DNA of 64,000 bases from ECT2AJA-110-A sp035399845 (GCA_035399845.1 DAOPJV010000012.1:65097-129096), one strand, 5' to 3'. Shown: positions 8,372 through 17,492, numbered from the stretch's first letter. The notes: generated by a model from the sequence alone, not told the origin. A program made the numbers and translations.

Positions 8372-9375
8372 GTTCTCGAGTCCCTGTCGCAGTCATCGGC
8401 GTCGGCCACATGGGCCGCCATCACGCACGGCTTTACCACGAAATGGAAGGCGCGGAACTCGTCGCCGTCGTTGACGGGAACGAAGAACGCGCCGCGGATT
8501 ACGCGACCCAATATGGCGCCCTCGGCCTGAAGTCGATCGAGCAGCTCCCGGATCGCGTTCGCGCCGTCTCCGTCGCCGTGCCAACAATTCATCATCTCGC
8601 CATCACAGAACCGCTGATGCGCCGCGGGATGGATGTTCTCGTCGAGAAGCCGCTCGCCCCCGACATCGCCGAAGCGGAGAAAATGCTGACGTGCGCCAGG
8701 GAGACCGGCCGGATTCTGGCCGTCGGCCATACCGAACGGTTCAATCCGATCGTTCGCGCCATCTCGCGGCTCGACATCCAGCCGCGATACATCGAGGCGC
8801 AGCGCATCAGCCCCTTCCGATTTCGTTCAGCGGATATCGGCGTCGTGTCGGACATGATGATCCACGACATCGATATCATCCTGAACCTCGTGAAATCCAA
8901 CGTCGCGAATGTCCACGCCGTGGGCGTCGCGGTACTCGGCAAGCACGAGGATGTTGCCAACGCCCGCATCGAATTCGAGAATGGCGCCGTCGCCAACCTC
9001 GCCGGTTCGCGCCTCGCCCTGAAAACGGATCGCCGCCTGCGCGTCTTCAGCGAGACAGCCTACCTGTCGCTTGACTACCAGACGAAGAGCGGAATCTCCA
9101 TCACACGCGACGCCAACCTCGACATTATCAAGATGGCCCGCGAAAAGAACCTCGACGACCTGTCGCAGTTGGCCAACGTTGACTTCGGCCAGATGATCAA
9201 CGTCGAGCCGCTGCATATCGACGACGTCGAACCGCTGCGCGCCCAGTTGGAATCCTTCCTCGACAGCGTTGTCACGCGCAAGGCGCCGGTCGTTACGGCC
9301 GAGGATGGCGCCGCCGCCGTCCGACTCGCCACGCAGATCGTTGAATCGATCAACCGGCGCCAGTGGCGCGTCTGA
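8368..9375 (+). CDS. Gfo/Idh/MocA-family NAD(P)-dependent oxidoreductase, coupled to lpxA
   Basis: 335 aa. The N-terminal Rossmann domain has VAVIGVGHMGRHHARLYHEM; VLVEKPLAPDIAEA contains the family EKP motif. The C-terminal alpha/beta domain contains VSDMMIHDIDIILNLV, with the catalytic-type Asp-x-x-x-His. It overlaps lpxA by 4 bp. In organisms that make amide-linked lipid A, GnnA, a member of this family that oxidises UDP-GlcNAc at C3, is encoded near lpxA, so a lipid A sugar role is plausible. However, no GnnB-type aminotransferase is next to it here, and other sugar substrates remain possible. Confidence 0.85.
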   Translation: MSSRVPVAVIGVGHMGRHHARLYHEMEGAELVAVVDGNEERAADYATQYGALGLKSIEQLPDRVRAVSVAVPTIHHLAITEPLMRRGMDVLVEKPLAPDIAEAEKMLTCARETGRILAVGHTERFNPIVRAISRLDIQPRYIEAQRISPFRFRSADIGVVSDMMIHDIDIILNLVKSNVANVHAVGVAVLGKHEDVANARIEFENGAVANLAGSRLALKTDRRLRVFSETAYLSLDYQTKSGISITRDANLDIIKMAREKNLDDLSQLANVDFGQMINVEPLHIDDVEPLRAQLESFLDSVVTRKAPVVTAEDGAAAVRLATQIVESINRRQWRV

Positions 9376-9460
9376 CATACCGACACGCCGGCGTCACTGA
9401 TCGTCATCCCGTGTCGGACGGACTCGATAAGACCAACCCTCCACCCAAGACCACTGAACC

Positions 9461-10462
9461 ATGACGACGCAGCAACTATCGATCCGACCGCTACGATTCG
9501 CCCCCATCCTACAGACACGCATCTGGGGTGGGACCCGTCTCGCCGAAACGCTTGGCAAACAGACAGCGACGATCGCGCCGCCCGTCGGCGAATCCTGGGA
9601 ACTCTCGGGGCTTCCCGGCAATGAATCCCGCGTCGTCGATGGCCCCGCCGCGAATCAGTCCATCATCGAACTGGCGACGCGCCACAGGGCCGAACTGTTG
9701 GGCGACATCGTCGATGACGAGCACGCCTTCCCGCTGCTCATCAAGTTCCTCGACGCCGAACAGCCGCTCAGCGTGCAGGTCCATCCCAAGCCGCAGGCGG
9801 CCGCCGCGGCAGGAGTCGCCGTCAAGCATGAGGCCTGGTACATCGTCGATGCCGAGCCCGGCGCCGAGGTCTACATTGGTCTCAACCCGGGCGTCACGGC
9901 CGACGACATCCGACGGACCGCGAACACGCCCGCCATGCGCGACCTCATCCAGACGCGCAAGGCGAAGGCGGGCGACTGCTTCTACCTCCCCAGCGGCACG
10001 CTTCACGCCCTCGGCGCGGGCCTGCTCGTCGCCGAGGTGCAGACGCCGAGCGATACGACCTATCGCATCTATGACTGGGATCGCGTGGACGCCAACGGCA
10101 AGTCGCGCGAGCTGCACATCGCCGAGGCCCTCGACAACATTCGCTATGACGTCGCCGACGCCGAGATCGCGCAGACGCGGACGACGCTCGACGCCACGGG
10201 CCACACGCGACAGCGCGTCTGCGCGTGCGAGCGCTTCTCGATCGATGAACTCTCGGCCGACGCCCCCTTCACGTGGACGCGCCGCCAGAGCACCTTCGCC
10301 ATCTGGATGATCCTCAGCGGCGCCGCGACACTGAGCGGCGACGGCTTTGAAGTAACGGCTCGTCGCGGGGACACGCTGCTCCTGCCGGCCGCCATGGCGA
10401 ACATGAAGGTCGCGACATCCGCCGGCTTCAGGACGCTGGAGGCCCTGCCGCCGGTCCGCTGA
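9461..10462 (+). CDS. manA: Type I mannose-6-phosphate isomerase
   Basis: 333 aa, the short bacterial class I form. The N-terminus carries the family signature LRFAPILQTRIWGGTRLAE; PLLIKFLDAEQPLSVQVHPK holds the zinc Gln/His pair, and KHEAWYIVDAEPGAEVYIGL plus SGTLHALGAGLLVAEVQTPSDTTYRIYDW cover the remaining zinc and active-site region. It interconverts fructose-6-phosphate and mannose-6-phosphate. The adjacent mannose-1-phosphate guanylyltransferase gene suggests GDP-mannose supply for surface polysaccharide; no phosphomannomutase is present in the window. The 85-bp gap to the oxidoreductase gene shows no clear promoter. Confidence 0.93.
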   Translation: MTTQQLSIRPLRFAPILQTRIWGGTRLAETLGKQTATIAPPVGESWELSGLPGNESRVVDGPAANQSIIELATRHRAELLGDIVDDEHAFPLLIKFLDAEQPLSVQVHPKPQAAAAAGVAVKHEAWYIVDAEPGAEVYIGLNPGVTADDIRRTANTPAMRDLIQTRKAKAGDCFYLPSGTLHALGAGLLVAEVQTPSDTTYRIYDWDRVDANGKSRELHIAEALDNIRYDVADAEIAQTRTTLDATGHTRQRVCACERFSIDELSADAPFTWTRRQSTFAIWMILSGAATLSGDGFEVTARRGDTLLLPAAMANMKVATSAGFRTLEALPPVR

Positions 10463-10499
10463 CTCTCGAACGGCGCTCGACCCACGCCGTCACGCCGCG

Positions 10500-10505
10500 C
10501 ATAAT
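10500..10505 (+). promoter_or_regulatory. Putative promoter, leaderless manC
   Basis: CATAAT ends 8 nt before the ATG at 10514, with TCGACC (10477-10482) 17 nt upstream and no Shine-Dalgarno site. Confidence 0.4.
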
Positions 10506-10513
10506 CCGACGCC

Positions 10514-11572
10514 ATGCCCGATGTTCACGCCATCATTCTCGCGGGCGGCGCCGGCACGCGCCTCTGGCCCCTGAGCCGCCCCGAACGGCCGAAGCAGCTC
10601 CTGCGTCTGTTCGACGGCGCGTCGCTCCTGGAACACGCCCTGCGCCGGCTGGACGGTCTCTTCCCGAACCATCGCGTTCGCATCGTCACGACGAACGATC
10701 TGGCGCCGGCCATACAAAAGGAAATCCCCGACCTCGGCCCCGATCGCATCATCGCCGAGCCGGCGCTTCGGGACACGGCCAACGCCATCGGTCTCGCCGC
10801 CCATCTCATCGCCCGTGACGATCCCGACGCCATCATGTGCGTTTTCACGGCGGACCAGCTCATCACGCCGCGCGACAGGTTCCAGCGGACGATCCGCAAG
10901 GCGATCGCCGCCGCCGAAGCGAACCCCGACGCCCTCGTCACGCTCGGCGTCAAACCGACGTCGGCCCATACGGGCTATGGCTATGTCGAACGCGCCGCCG
11001 CCGTTGACGCGGACGCCTGGCGCGTTGCCGCCTTTCACGAGAAGCCCGACGCGGAGACGGCGAGGCGATACGCCGCAGATGACAAATTTCTCTGGAACAG
11101 CGGTATGTTCGTCTGGCGCGTTGGCGCCATCCTGGAGGAGCTTCGCAGGAACCTCCCCGACAACCAGGAAGCCCTCGAATCGATCGCCGCGGACTGGTCA
11201 GCGAATTCGGCGTTGAAAGCCCGCTATGAAGCGCTGCCGCGGATCTCCATCGATTACGGCGTCATGGAGAAGGCGGCGAAAGTGCTGGTCATTCCCCTGG
11301 AGTGTGACTGGCTTGATGTCGGCTCCTGGGAGGCGATCGCCGCCCTGCACGCGGCCGACGCCGACGGCAATGTCGCTGTCGGGGCGAAGCACATTGCCGA
11401 GGACGCGCGAAACAACACGCTTTTCAGCGAGTCGGACCATCTGATCGTGACAATCGGCGTGGACGATCTCGTCATCGTCCACGCCCCCGACGCCACACTC
11501 GTCTGCAAACGCGAATTCGCCCAGCGCGTCCGCGACATCGCGGCCCGCTGCGCTCGAGAGCTTGCAGACTAA
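10514..11572 (+). CDS. manC: Mannose-1-phosphate guanylyltransferase
   Basis: 352 aa; nucleotidyltransferase domain only, without the C-terminal isomerase domain of long ManC forms. The signature AIILAGGAGTRLWPLSRPERPKQ is at residues 7-29. PTSAHTGYGYVERA, FHEKPDAETA, KFLWNSGMFVWR and IDYGVMEKAAKVLVIPLECDWLDVGSWEA follow the GDP-mannose pyrophosphorylase pattern. It makes GDP-mannose from mannose-1-phosphate and GTP in the cytoplasm, completing the pathway begun by manA. It is convergent with the ArsC-like gene. Confidence 0.93.
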   Translation: MPDVHAIILAGGAGTRLWPLSRPERPKQLLRLFDGASLLEHALRRLDGLFPNHRVRIVTTNDLAPAIQKEIPDLGPDRIIAEPALRDTANAIGLAAHLIARDDPDAIMCVFTADQLITPRDRFQRTIRKAIAAAEANPDALVTLGVKPTSAHTGYGYVERAAAVDADAWRVAAFHEKPDAETARRYAADDKFLWNSGMFVWRVGAILEELRRNLPDNQEALESIAADWSANSALKARYEALPRISIDYGVMEKAAKVLVIPLECDWLDVGSWEAIAALHAADADGNVAVGAKHIAEDARNNTLFSESDHLIVTIGVDDLVIVHAPDATLVCKREFAQRVRDIAARCARELAD

Positions 11573-11600
11573 GCGCCTCAGTAAGGGCGCGCGACCGCTG

Positions 11601-11951
11601 CTACTTCAGCAGCCCGGCGTAGGCGTCTTCGTTGAACCCGATGTAGAGCGTCTTCCCCTTCCGCAGGGCCGGGGCTCGGAGCTTCCCCGAAGGTCCCATG
11701 ATCGCCTTCAGCAGGTCGGCGTCGCTCGGCGGGTTCTTCTTCATGTCGAACGTCTCCACCTTCTTTCCCCTGGAGACAATGATCTTCGACGCCTCCTTCG
11801 CGATCTCCAGCGCCGCGTCATCCTCGTATCGAATCTTGTTGGCCGACGTCACTTCCTTCGGCTTCACGCCATTGGCCTCAAGAAAGCCCTGCGACCTGCC
11901 GCAGGTCACGCAGCCATTTCTGTGGTAGTACCAGTCCACGGATTTCGCCAT
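11601..11951 (-). CDS. ArsC/Spx-like thioredoxin-fold protein
   Basis: 116 aa, the normal length for the ArsC/Spx/YffB group. Starting from MAKSVDWYYHRNG, the redox site is GCVTCGRSQ (CxxC) at residues 13-21. KKVETFDMKKNPPSDADLLKAIMG and LRAPALRKGKTLYIGF match the region holding the conserved Arg of the family. It is probably a thiol oxidoreductase or stress regulator rather than a dedicated arsenate reductase (no ars genes nearby; inferred). The start at 11951 is chosen because AAAGGA lies upstream and because earlier in-frame starts give low-complexity sequence. Confidence 0.8.
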   Translation of the reverse strand: MAKSVDWYYHRNGCVTCGRSQGFLEANGVKPKEVTSANKIRYEDDAALEIAKEASKIIVSRGKKVETFDMKKNPPSDADLLKAIMGPSGKLRAPALRKGKTLYIGFNEDAYAGLLK

Positions 11952-12262
11952 CGTCCGAAGTCCTTTCGTATCGCGTTTGTACGCTTTCACAGCACGCTCC
12001 CATCGACGTCCGAACACACGCCGATGGGTCCGCAATCGCCCAATTCTTTGCGGTCCATCGGCCGTCCGCAATGCCTGAAAGGCGAGGACTTTGACAATCG
12101 AAAATCGGTTCTTACCGGCGCCTGGCGGGCGGGACCTGATGGCTCCGTTTTTTGACGCGCCTCCGACATCATCCGCGCGGCGCCGCCATCCGATCAACTG
12201 CGAGAAGTCGCTGGCCTCTGCAACGGGGCTGCGCAAGGGACGCTTTCCGGAGGGGGAAAACG
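11952..12262. other. 311-bp divergent intergenic region
   Basis: Separates the ArsC-like gene (minus) from the globin gene (plus), so it should contain two promoters. Short open frames here have no support. I see a ribosome binding site for the globin (AGGGGG, 12251-12256) but no convincing -35/-10 pair. Confidence 0.4.
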
Positions 12263-12712
12263 ATGGACGCAACAACGGTCGAACGACTCGAAAAGAGCTT
12301 CAATCTTCTCGCGCCACGCGGTCCGGAGCTTGTGGACCGATTCTACGCCCACTTGTTCTCAAAGAACCCGCAGGTTCGACCGTTGTTCCCGTCGAACATG
12401 AACGAGCAGAAGCAGAAGCTGCTGGCGTCGATTCAGCTCGTCATGGCCAACGTGCGAAAGCCGGACGCGCTTCTTGAGCCGCTGACGGACATGGGACGCC
12501 GACACGTCTACTACGGGACGCAACCGGCGCACTATCCCGTCGTCCGCGACACACTCATCAGCGTCATGCGCGACATGGCCGGCGACGCCTGGAACGATGA
12601 CTTCCAGCGCGCCTGGACCGACGCGCTGAACCTGATCGCCGGCATCATGATCGAAGGCCACAAGGCCGAGCAGCAGTCCCCGAAATTCAAGAATCTCGCC
12701 GCGACGCGCTGA
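12263..12712 (+). CDS. Single-domain globin (flavohaemoglobin-like)
   Basis: 149 aa, full length for a single-domain bacterial globin. DRFYAHLFSKNPQVRPLFP carries the B10 Tyr (Y28) typical of flavohaemoglobins. GRRHVYYGTQPAHYPVV carries the proximal F8 His (H81) in the family context KHxxxxxxPxxYPxV. DDFQRAWTDALNLIAGIM is the last helix. There is no reductase domain. A role in O2 or NO binding or detoxification follows from the family. The start is decided by a G-rich Shine-Dalgarno (12249-12256) just before the ATG at 12263. A 12-bp hairpin follows the stop. Confidence 0.9.
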   Translation: MDATTVERLEKSFNLLAPRGPELVDRFYAHLFSKNPQVRPLFPSNMNEQKQKLLASIQLVMANVRKPDALLEPLTDMGRRHVYYGTQPAHYPVVRDTLISVMRDMAGDAWNDDFQRAWTDALNLIAGIMIEGHKAEQQSPKFKNLAATR

Positions 12713-12751
12713 GAGGCGTGAGCGAGCCAATCCACGGCCGGGATAATCGAA

Positions 12752-12787
12752 AACGCGGCCGAATCCGATTCCGGGTTCGGCCGCGTT
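12752..12787 (+). terminator. Hairpin downstream of the globin gene
   Basis: Perfect 12-bp stem (12752-12763 with 12776-12787), 12-nt loop, followed by TTACTTGTTG. The T tract is weak, so termination is likely but not certain. Confidence 0.55.
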
Positions 12788-12828
12788 ACTTGTTGCGCCA
12801 GAGTGGCATTAAGAAGTCACGAAATCGT

Positions 12829-12860
12829 ACCGAGCCGCGACCGTCAGGGAGTCGGTCGCG
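12829..12860 (+). repeat. Dispersed 32-bp palindromic repeat, copy A
   Basis: Contains GCGACCG...CGGTCGC around CAGGGAGT. Near-identical copies lie at 15552-15583 and 16693-16724. Inverted, diverged copies lie at 61969-62000 and 63811-63842. Confidence 0.75.
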
Positions 12861-13258
12861 CTGCGCCAACATTGCGAGCGACTCCCCGCAATGAGCGCCC
12901 GTGTCTCCCGGGTTGGAGCGCCTGCCCTTCAATGTAAGCCTGAGAAGTCGCGCGACCGCAGCCCGCGTCGTGTGCGAATCCATGACGGCCCCGACGACAT
13001 CCACACGCTCCCCTGGCAGGGGGTTGCATTCCACCCGGAAGTCGCGGCGGGCGCCATGCCGACGCCCAACGTCGGCGTGGCGGAGTCCGGCAGGCCTGCG
13101 ATTCTCTCGACCGCCGACGACCTGTCCGCACAGCAGGCCGTTCCATGTCCTCTCCGCCTCGCCGATGGAAACTCAGTTGTGTAGAATCGCCATACAGTCT
13201 TAGATCAGATTCCTCAGTAGCCAGTATCGATCGACAAAGTCCCGAGGGTCGTCGCGCC

Positions 13259-15334
13259 ATGAACCCGAAAGTCGCTGACGCATTGATGCAATCCGATTCG
13301 GAGGACGCGTGGGACGTCTTTCAGGATGAGTCCGCATTCCTCTGGGTGGACTGGAAGGAATGGGGCGAGGGAATTGTCCTGTCGTGTGAGACGATTCTCA
13401 AGTCCGGCAAACTCTCATGCGAGCATGATGACGACGAAGAAGCGAATCCGCGGTGTCATATAGACTTTGGCTCGCGCCGATCGAGCTTCTCCGTCACAAA
13501 AGACATCTTCGACAATCAATGCGCGACTCTGGACGGGTTGAACCAAGTGCTGGCGCCGGACTATGAGATACGATTCTGCACGGACTCCGAAGGCTCCGAC
13601 ACCTTCGTCCTCCTGCTCCTGAAGTCCTCGGATTGGACGGCGCTCGAGAATCGGTATGGCGAAGAACTCGGCAAACGGTTTCTCGCGTTCGCAAAAGACC
13701 TGGATCTGTTCAAGTCATATTCGAGCAGCGAAGCCGTCGAGCCGCTGACGGCCGCATCGCCTTCAGCCGCTCTGGCGCCGCCCAGGTCGCCGGCGTCCCC
13801 CGTGCGCGTGCTGGGGCTCCCTCCCGGCCCGCCGCCGCGACAGGCATCGTACAGTCAGTGGTTCGCAATGGCGCCGCCAAGGACGCGGTTCTTTGCTTTC
13901 TTCATCCCGATCGTGCTGGCGGCGCTGGTTGTCGCGTCCTTCTTCACGTCGATGATCGTGGTCCAGGCGTTCGCCGTCGCGCTGGCGTTGGGTGGGACGA
14001 TGGCGGCCTGGCGGTATCCTCTCCGCTTTCGCAAGCTGGCGCGAAACGGGCTGCCCGTGCTCGGCGTCGTCGACTCCTTCAAGCTGGAACGGGGCCAGTT
14101 GGTCTTACGCTTCAACTATGTTGTCGGCGAATGGAAGCACAGCGCCCTGGTCCTGCCGGAAAAACGCCCCAAGGGCGCCAAAGACGTCGACATGCGCGTC
14201 TGGCTCCTCGTGGATTCAGAGGATCCCGGGTTTTGCGGTACATGGGAATTCATGAAAGTCGGCGATGCAACGCCTACAGAAGCGGCCCCCGCCGCCGTTG
14301 CGCCCCCAACGCCCGTGACATCAGGCTCGAAGCAATCCGCCGCGCCCAATTCATCGCATGAGACGCCGAAGAAGAAGACCCGCAGGCCCGTTGCGATGCC
14401 GGTGCGATTGAATCCCCCCGTCACTGTGGACAAGCCCGACACGAGCGGCGTCAGGCAGAAGTACCTGGCCCGGGCGATCAAAGACCTGTATCAATGGTGT
14501 GCGTGTGATCCGGCGCACTATGTGTCCGCCATTGACCGCGTCGATCTGGATGACGCCGACGCAAGCGCGACCTCCATCAACAGGACGGGGTTCTCAAATG
14601 CCGTCTATTACATCCAAAACTGCCTCGGCAAGCTCGGGCAGCTTGACGTTCTCACCGGCCACGCCGATGGCTGGGAGTGGATCAATCGATCGGCCCTCTA
14701 TCGATACTGGGGGCTTCGACTTTCGATGGGTCGCGTCAATTCGAGTCACGGCGCCCAGGCTGACGGCGAACAACTCCACGCAAGGGTCGTGACGGCCTGG
14801 GCGCATCTCTACTGCTACGGAATCCTGACAGGGCTGAAAGAAATCGAGGATCGCGCCGCCGTCATCCTGCTCGAGATCGAGTCGGATTCGAGCAACATCA
14901 GTTCGGATTCCTGGCCACAGCGCCGCTTCGAACCGTTCGTACTGCGACTGCTGCTCATGGATCGAGGCCTGCCGGCCCCGGATTCGCTCGTGAGTCGCTC
15001 ACTGGGTGTATACGACGCCATCCTTGCGAATTGGAGTGATGCGGACAAGTTGGTCACACCGCTCTTGGAAGCCTGCGATTACCATTGCTGGAATCTGGAG
15101 GAACGATCGTATGATTGGGAGCCGGAGTTCGAACATGCGCCGTTTCACATTATCCCCACGGAGATTCTCACGATCCGCGCTTTGCGTGAGCGCAAGGGCC
15201 TTGAAACACCGACGATCAATCATCCGCTGATGCAAACACCGCTGGCCGACTTCTCGACGCGCGGCGCCGGCGTTGAAGACGACATCGTCAAGGGCCTACG
15301 GAAGGCCCTGCTCGTGGCCTTCGGCGAGTCGTGA
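13259..15334 (+). CDS. Large hypothetical protein with two central membrane segments
   Basis: 691 aa, not recognised. The N-terminal acidic globular part (residues 1-150) ends in a Pro/Ala-rich linker. Two adjacent hydrophobic helices follow (FFAFFIPIVLAALVVASFF and VVQAFAVALALGGTMAAW, about residues 210-255), then a beta-rich domain of about 80 residues, a second Pro/Ser/Lys-rich linker, and a helical C-terminal domain of about 290 residues rich in Trp and aromatic residues (ALYRYWGLRLSMGR, RAVILLEIESDSSN). No enzymatic motif is visible. The ATG at 13259 is preferred because the upstream in-frame extension is repeat-derived. Flanked on both sides by dispersed repeats. May be lineage-specific. 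Confidence 0.65.
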   Translation: MNPKVADALMQSDSEDAWDVFQDESAFLWVDWKEWGEGIVLSCETILKSGKLSCEHDDDEEANPRCHIDFGSRRSSFSVTKDIFDNQCATLDGLNQVLAPDYEIRFCTDSEGSDTFVLLLLKSSDWTALENRYGEELGKRFLAFAKDLDLFKSYSSSEAVEPLTAASPSAALAPPRSPASPVRVLGLPPGPPPRQASYSQWFAMAPPRTRFFAFFIPIVLAALVVASFFTSMIVVQAFAVALALGGTMAAWRYPLRFRKLARNGLPVLGVVDSFKLERGQLVLRFNYVVGEWKHSALVLPEKRPKGAKDVDMRVWLLVDSEDPGFCGTWEFMKVGDATPTEAAPAAVAPPTPVTSGSKQSAAPNSSHETPKKKTRRPVAMPVRLNPPVTVDKPDTSGVRQKYLARAIKDLYQWCACDPAHYVSAIDRVDLDDADASATSINRTGFSNAVYYIQNCLGKLGQLDVLTGHADGWEWINRSALYRYWGLRLSMGRVNSSHGAQADGEQLHARVVTAWAHLYCYGILTGLKEIEDRAAVILLEIESDSSNISSDSWPQRRFEPFVLRLLLMDRGLPAPDSLVSRSLGVYDAILANWSDADKLVTPLLEACDYHCWNLEERSYDWEPEFEHAPFHIIPTEILTIRALRERKGLETPTINHPLMQTPLADFSTRGAGVEDDIVKGLRKALLVAFGES

Positions 15335-15733
15335 CGAACGAACTGGACAGCCGATCCGCACTGGCCGACGCCAAGGTCGAATGAGCGTCCCGAAAAATCA
15401 AATCAAGGCGACCGAAAATCAGCGCAGACCGCAATACAGTAGAAGCGCAGCCCCGAAGTCACGTTCCTTCACGATATGAGCCCTGTAGAGGCGGCATAAT
15501 GAGCAGATAGGCTTGCCCCTCAAAGGCAAACCTGAATAGTCTCGCAGACGCACCGAGCCGCGACCGTCAGAGAGTCGGTCGCGCGGCGTCGAGATCACGG
15601 GCGAATTCCAGCAATGAGGGCGCGTGTGGCATGCAGACGCTTCACGTCGGCATGTTGAAGTCGCGCAAGCCTGCGATGCTCTCGACTGCCGGCATACGGT
15701 CCGCACAGCGGACCCTACGGAGTTCACTCTCGA
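15335..15733. repeat. Repeat-rich intergenic region
   Basis: 399 bp. Holds the 32-bp repeat copy B (15552-15583), a module beginning GCTTGCCCCTCAAAGGCAAA (15511-15530), and a module with CTCTCGACTGCCGGC followed by GGTCCGCACAGCGGACC, a 7-bp hairpin. I see no gene here. Confidence 0.6.
15552..15583 (+). repeat. Dispersed 32-bp palindromic repeat, copy B
   Basis: Differs from copy A at a few positions (CAGAGAGT instead of CAGGGAGT); same orientation. Confidence 0.75.
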
Positions 15734-16450
15734 TCAACGGCGACGACGTGGCGCGAGCGCCGCCACGGCGCCGAACAGTAGCGCCGCCGTCGCCGGTTCC
15801 GGAACGGGCGTCAGCGAGTAATGCAGCGATCCCGATCCAACGCCGATTCTAGGAGTGTTCCCGCCCGCCTGGAGAATGACTCTGTACAGGATGAGAAAGC
15901 GATTGTCGGCCTCAAGCAGGAGGTGTCCGTCCGTGGCAAATGTTCCGGCGGCGCCGGCGCCGTTGGTGGGTCCACCCCCGCCAGTTTGCAGGTAACCAAC
16001 AAGCGTTTCCGACGGAGGTTGTTGTGTCGCACGAACAACACTGATCCTCGCGATAATGTGCATGGGATAAGAGAGATTGGAGAACGCGTAGTCGAAGTCA
16101 TAGTCGAACATCACATCCGTATGGGTGTTGAAGAGGATTATGCCGTCGGACCGAACTTCCGATGTCATGGGCCAATCCTGGATTCGATGGTCGAATTGGA
16201 AGCCGAAGTCGCCTCCGTCGTCGCCCCACAGCACGTCGTAAATCGTCGTCGCCTGGTTGTCTCCAATGGCCGAGTGATGCGTCGTGTTAAGCGGATTGGT
16301 CGGGAAGATGACACCCTCATCATCTTGCTCGCTTCCGGAAAGAACCTGCGTGCTCATGTCCATGTCCGTGATCGTGAAGGGGGACGCATGAAGGACATTG
16401 GAACACGTCGCCGTGAAGATGAGTCCAAGAGCAATCGTTCGGAGTCGCAT
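15734..16450 (-). CDS. PEP-CTERM-anchored secreted protein
   Basis: 238 aa. The signal peptide is MRLRTIALGLIFTATCSNVLHAS. The C-terminus is VPEPATAALLFGAVAALAPRRRR, a full PEP-CTERM tail (VPEP motif, hydrophobic helix, Arg cluster) that exosortase systems recognise for surface sorting. The body (residues 25-210) is a beta-rich, Asp/Gly/Thr-rich domain with no enzymatic motif. A GGGGAGAG ribosome site 7-8 nt upstream decides the start at 16450. The last codons run into repeat-rich DNA. No exosortase gene is present in this window. Confidence 0.85.
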   Translation of the reverse strand: MRLRTIALGLIFTATCSNVLHASPFTITDMDMSTQVLSGSEQDDEGVIFPTNPLNTTHHSAIGDNQATTIYDVLWGDDGGDFGFQFDHRIQDWPMTSEVRSDGIILFNTHTDVMFDYDFDYAFSNLSYPMHIIARISVVRATQQPPSETLVGYLQTGGGGPTNGAGAAGTFATDGHLLLEADNRFLILYRVILQAGGNTPRIGVGSGSLHYSLTPVPEPATAALLFGAVAALAPRRRR

Positions 16451-16612
16451 GTCCACTCTCCCCAATTGAGGATCGGCGACGGGACGCCGGGCCGGCCGTG
16501 GTTTCAATTCATCATATATCGCGCCGGGGTTCGAGTTCAATTCGGGGGGGAGGTGGGATTGGGCGCCGCCTCCGCCGCCCCATCGTGGCGGAATGAAATC
16601 CGGCTCCCTGCA

Positions 16613-16686
16613 ACCACGGGTTACGCTTCGACCGCTTCGTGGTCTGCGCTTCACCCGTGGCTACGATCCGTCGCTCCGTTGGAGCG
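16613..16686 (+). repeat. Palindromic repeat family 2, copy 1
   Basis: Opens ACCACGGGTT and closes ACCCGTGGCTA, then continues with a second small hairpin around CGCTCCGTTGGAGCG. Related copy at 17014-17086. Confidence 0.75.
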
Positions 16687-16692
16687 AATCGT

Positions 16693-16724
16693 TCCGAGCC
16701 GCGACCGTCAGGGAGTCGGTCGCG
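16693..16724 (+). repeat. Dispersed 32-bp palindromic repeat, copy C
   Basis: Same as copy A except at the first base; directly followed by the CTGCGCCAACAT segment also seen after copy A. Confidence 0.75.
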
Positions 16725-16747
16725 CTGCGCCAACATCACGGGCGAAG

Positions 16748-16833
16748 GTGGGTGGCCCAGAGTTTCAACTCTGGGGTCACGATGATCGCATTTGCATGCA
16801 ACGCTGAGCCAACAACGGGGGGCATGCCGACGC
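16748..16833 (+). repeat. 86-bp direct repeat, copy 1
   Basis: Differs from 17283-17368 by one base in 86. Contains the perfect hairpin CCCAGAGTT-TC-AACTCTGGG. Confidence 0.9.
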
Positions 16834-17013
16834 CCCAAGTCTCGGGGCGCCTTGCTTGCCCTCAAAGGCATGCATGAGAAGTCGCGCGACCGCGGCCCGC
16901 GTTGTGTGCGAATCCATGGCGGCCCCGATGACGGCCGCACCCTCCCCTTTGAGGGGGAGACTGTCCGGGAATTGTGTCGCCCTTTCAGGGCTAAACCCGA
17001 GGAAAAAACGCTA

Positions 17014-17086
17014 ACCACGGGTTGCGCTCCGACCGCTATGCGGTCTCCGCTCCACCCGTGGCTAAAGACTGACGCTCCTTCGGAGC
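17014..17086 (+). repeat. Palindromic repeat family 2, copy 2
   Basis: ACCACGGGTTGCGCTCCGAC pairs with a later GTCTCCGCTCCACCCGTGG, giving an almost complete palindrome; ends with CTCCTTCGGAG. Confidence 0.75.
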
Positions 17087-17282
17087 TGTGTTGGCCTCGG
17101 AAACACTGGCGTTTACGACGGTTCTGCAAATCGGAAAATCTCACTCGAATTCCCGGACAGCGTCCCCTTTGAGGGGGAGCATGCCACCCGGAAATCGCGT
17201 CGGGTGGCATGCTTGCCCTTCAAGGCAAGCATGAGAAGTCGAGCAAACGCGGCGCCAACATCACGGGCAAATCTCAGCAAAC

Positions 17283-17368
17283 GTGGGTGGCCCGGAGTTT
17301 CAACTCTGGGGTCACGATGATCGCATTTGCATGCAACGCTGAGCCAACAACGGGGGGCATGCCGACGC
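17283..17368 (+). repeat. 86-bp direct repeat, copy 2
   Basis: Second copy of the 86-bp repeat; the one difference weakens the central hairpin (CCCGGAG instead of CCCAGAG). Confidence 0.9.
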
Positions 17369-17492
17369 TGAACATGGGCATGGGAAGTCGCGCTGACCGA
17401 CAATTCACTCGACTGCCGGCCAACGGTCCGCACAGCGGCCCCTACCGCTCGACTGCCGACGACCGGCTCGCACAGCGAACCCCACAGGCTCC

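Larger units (their letters stand above)
12713..13258. repeat. Repeat-rich intergenic region
   Basis: 546 bp without a credible gene. Besides a hairpin and repeat copy A, it holds degraded versions of modules also found at 15.5-15.7 kb and 16.6-17.5 kb: a segment with CTTCAA and GAGAAGTCGCGCGACCGC, and a block with CTCTCGACCGCCG followed by TCCGCACAGC. Confidence 0.6.

Noticed and set aside
13145..13258. Upstream extension of the 691-aa protein to 13145
   Set aside because: The added residues come from repeat-derived DNA; the ATG at 13259 begins a clean acidic globular domain.
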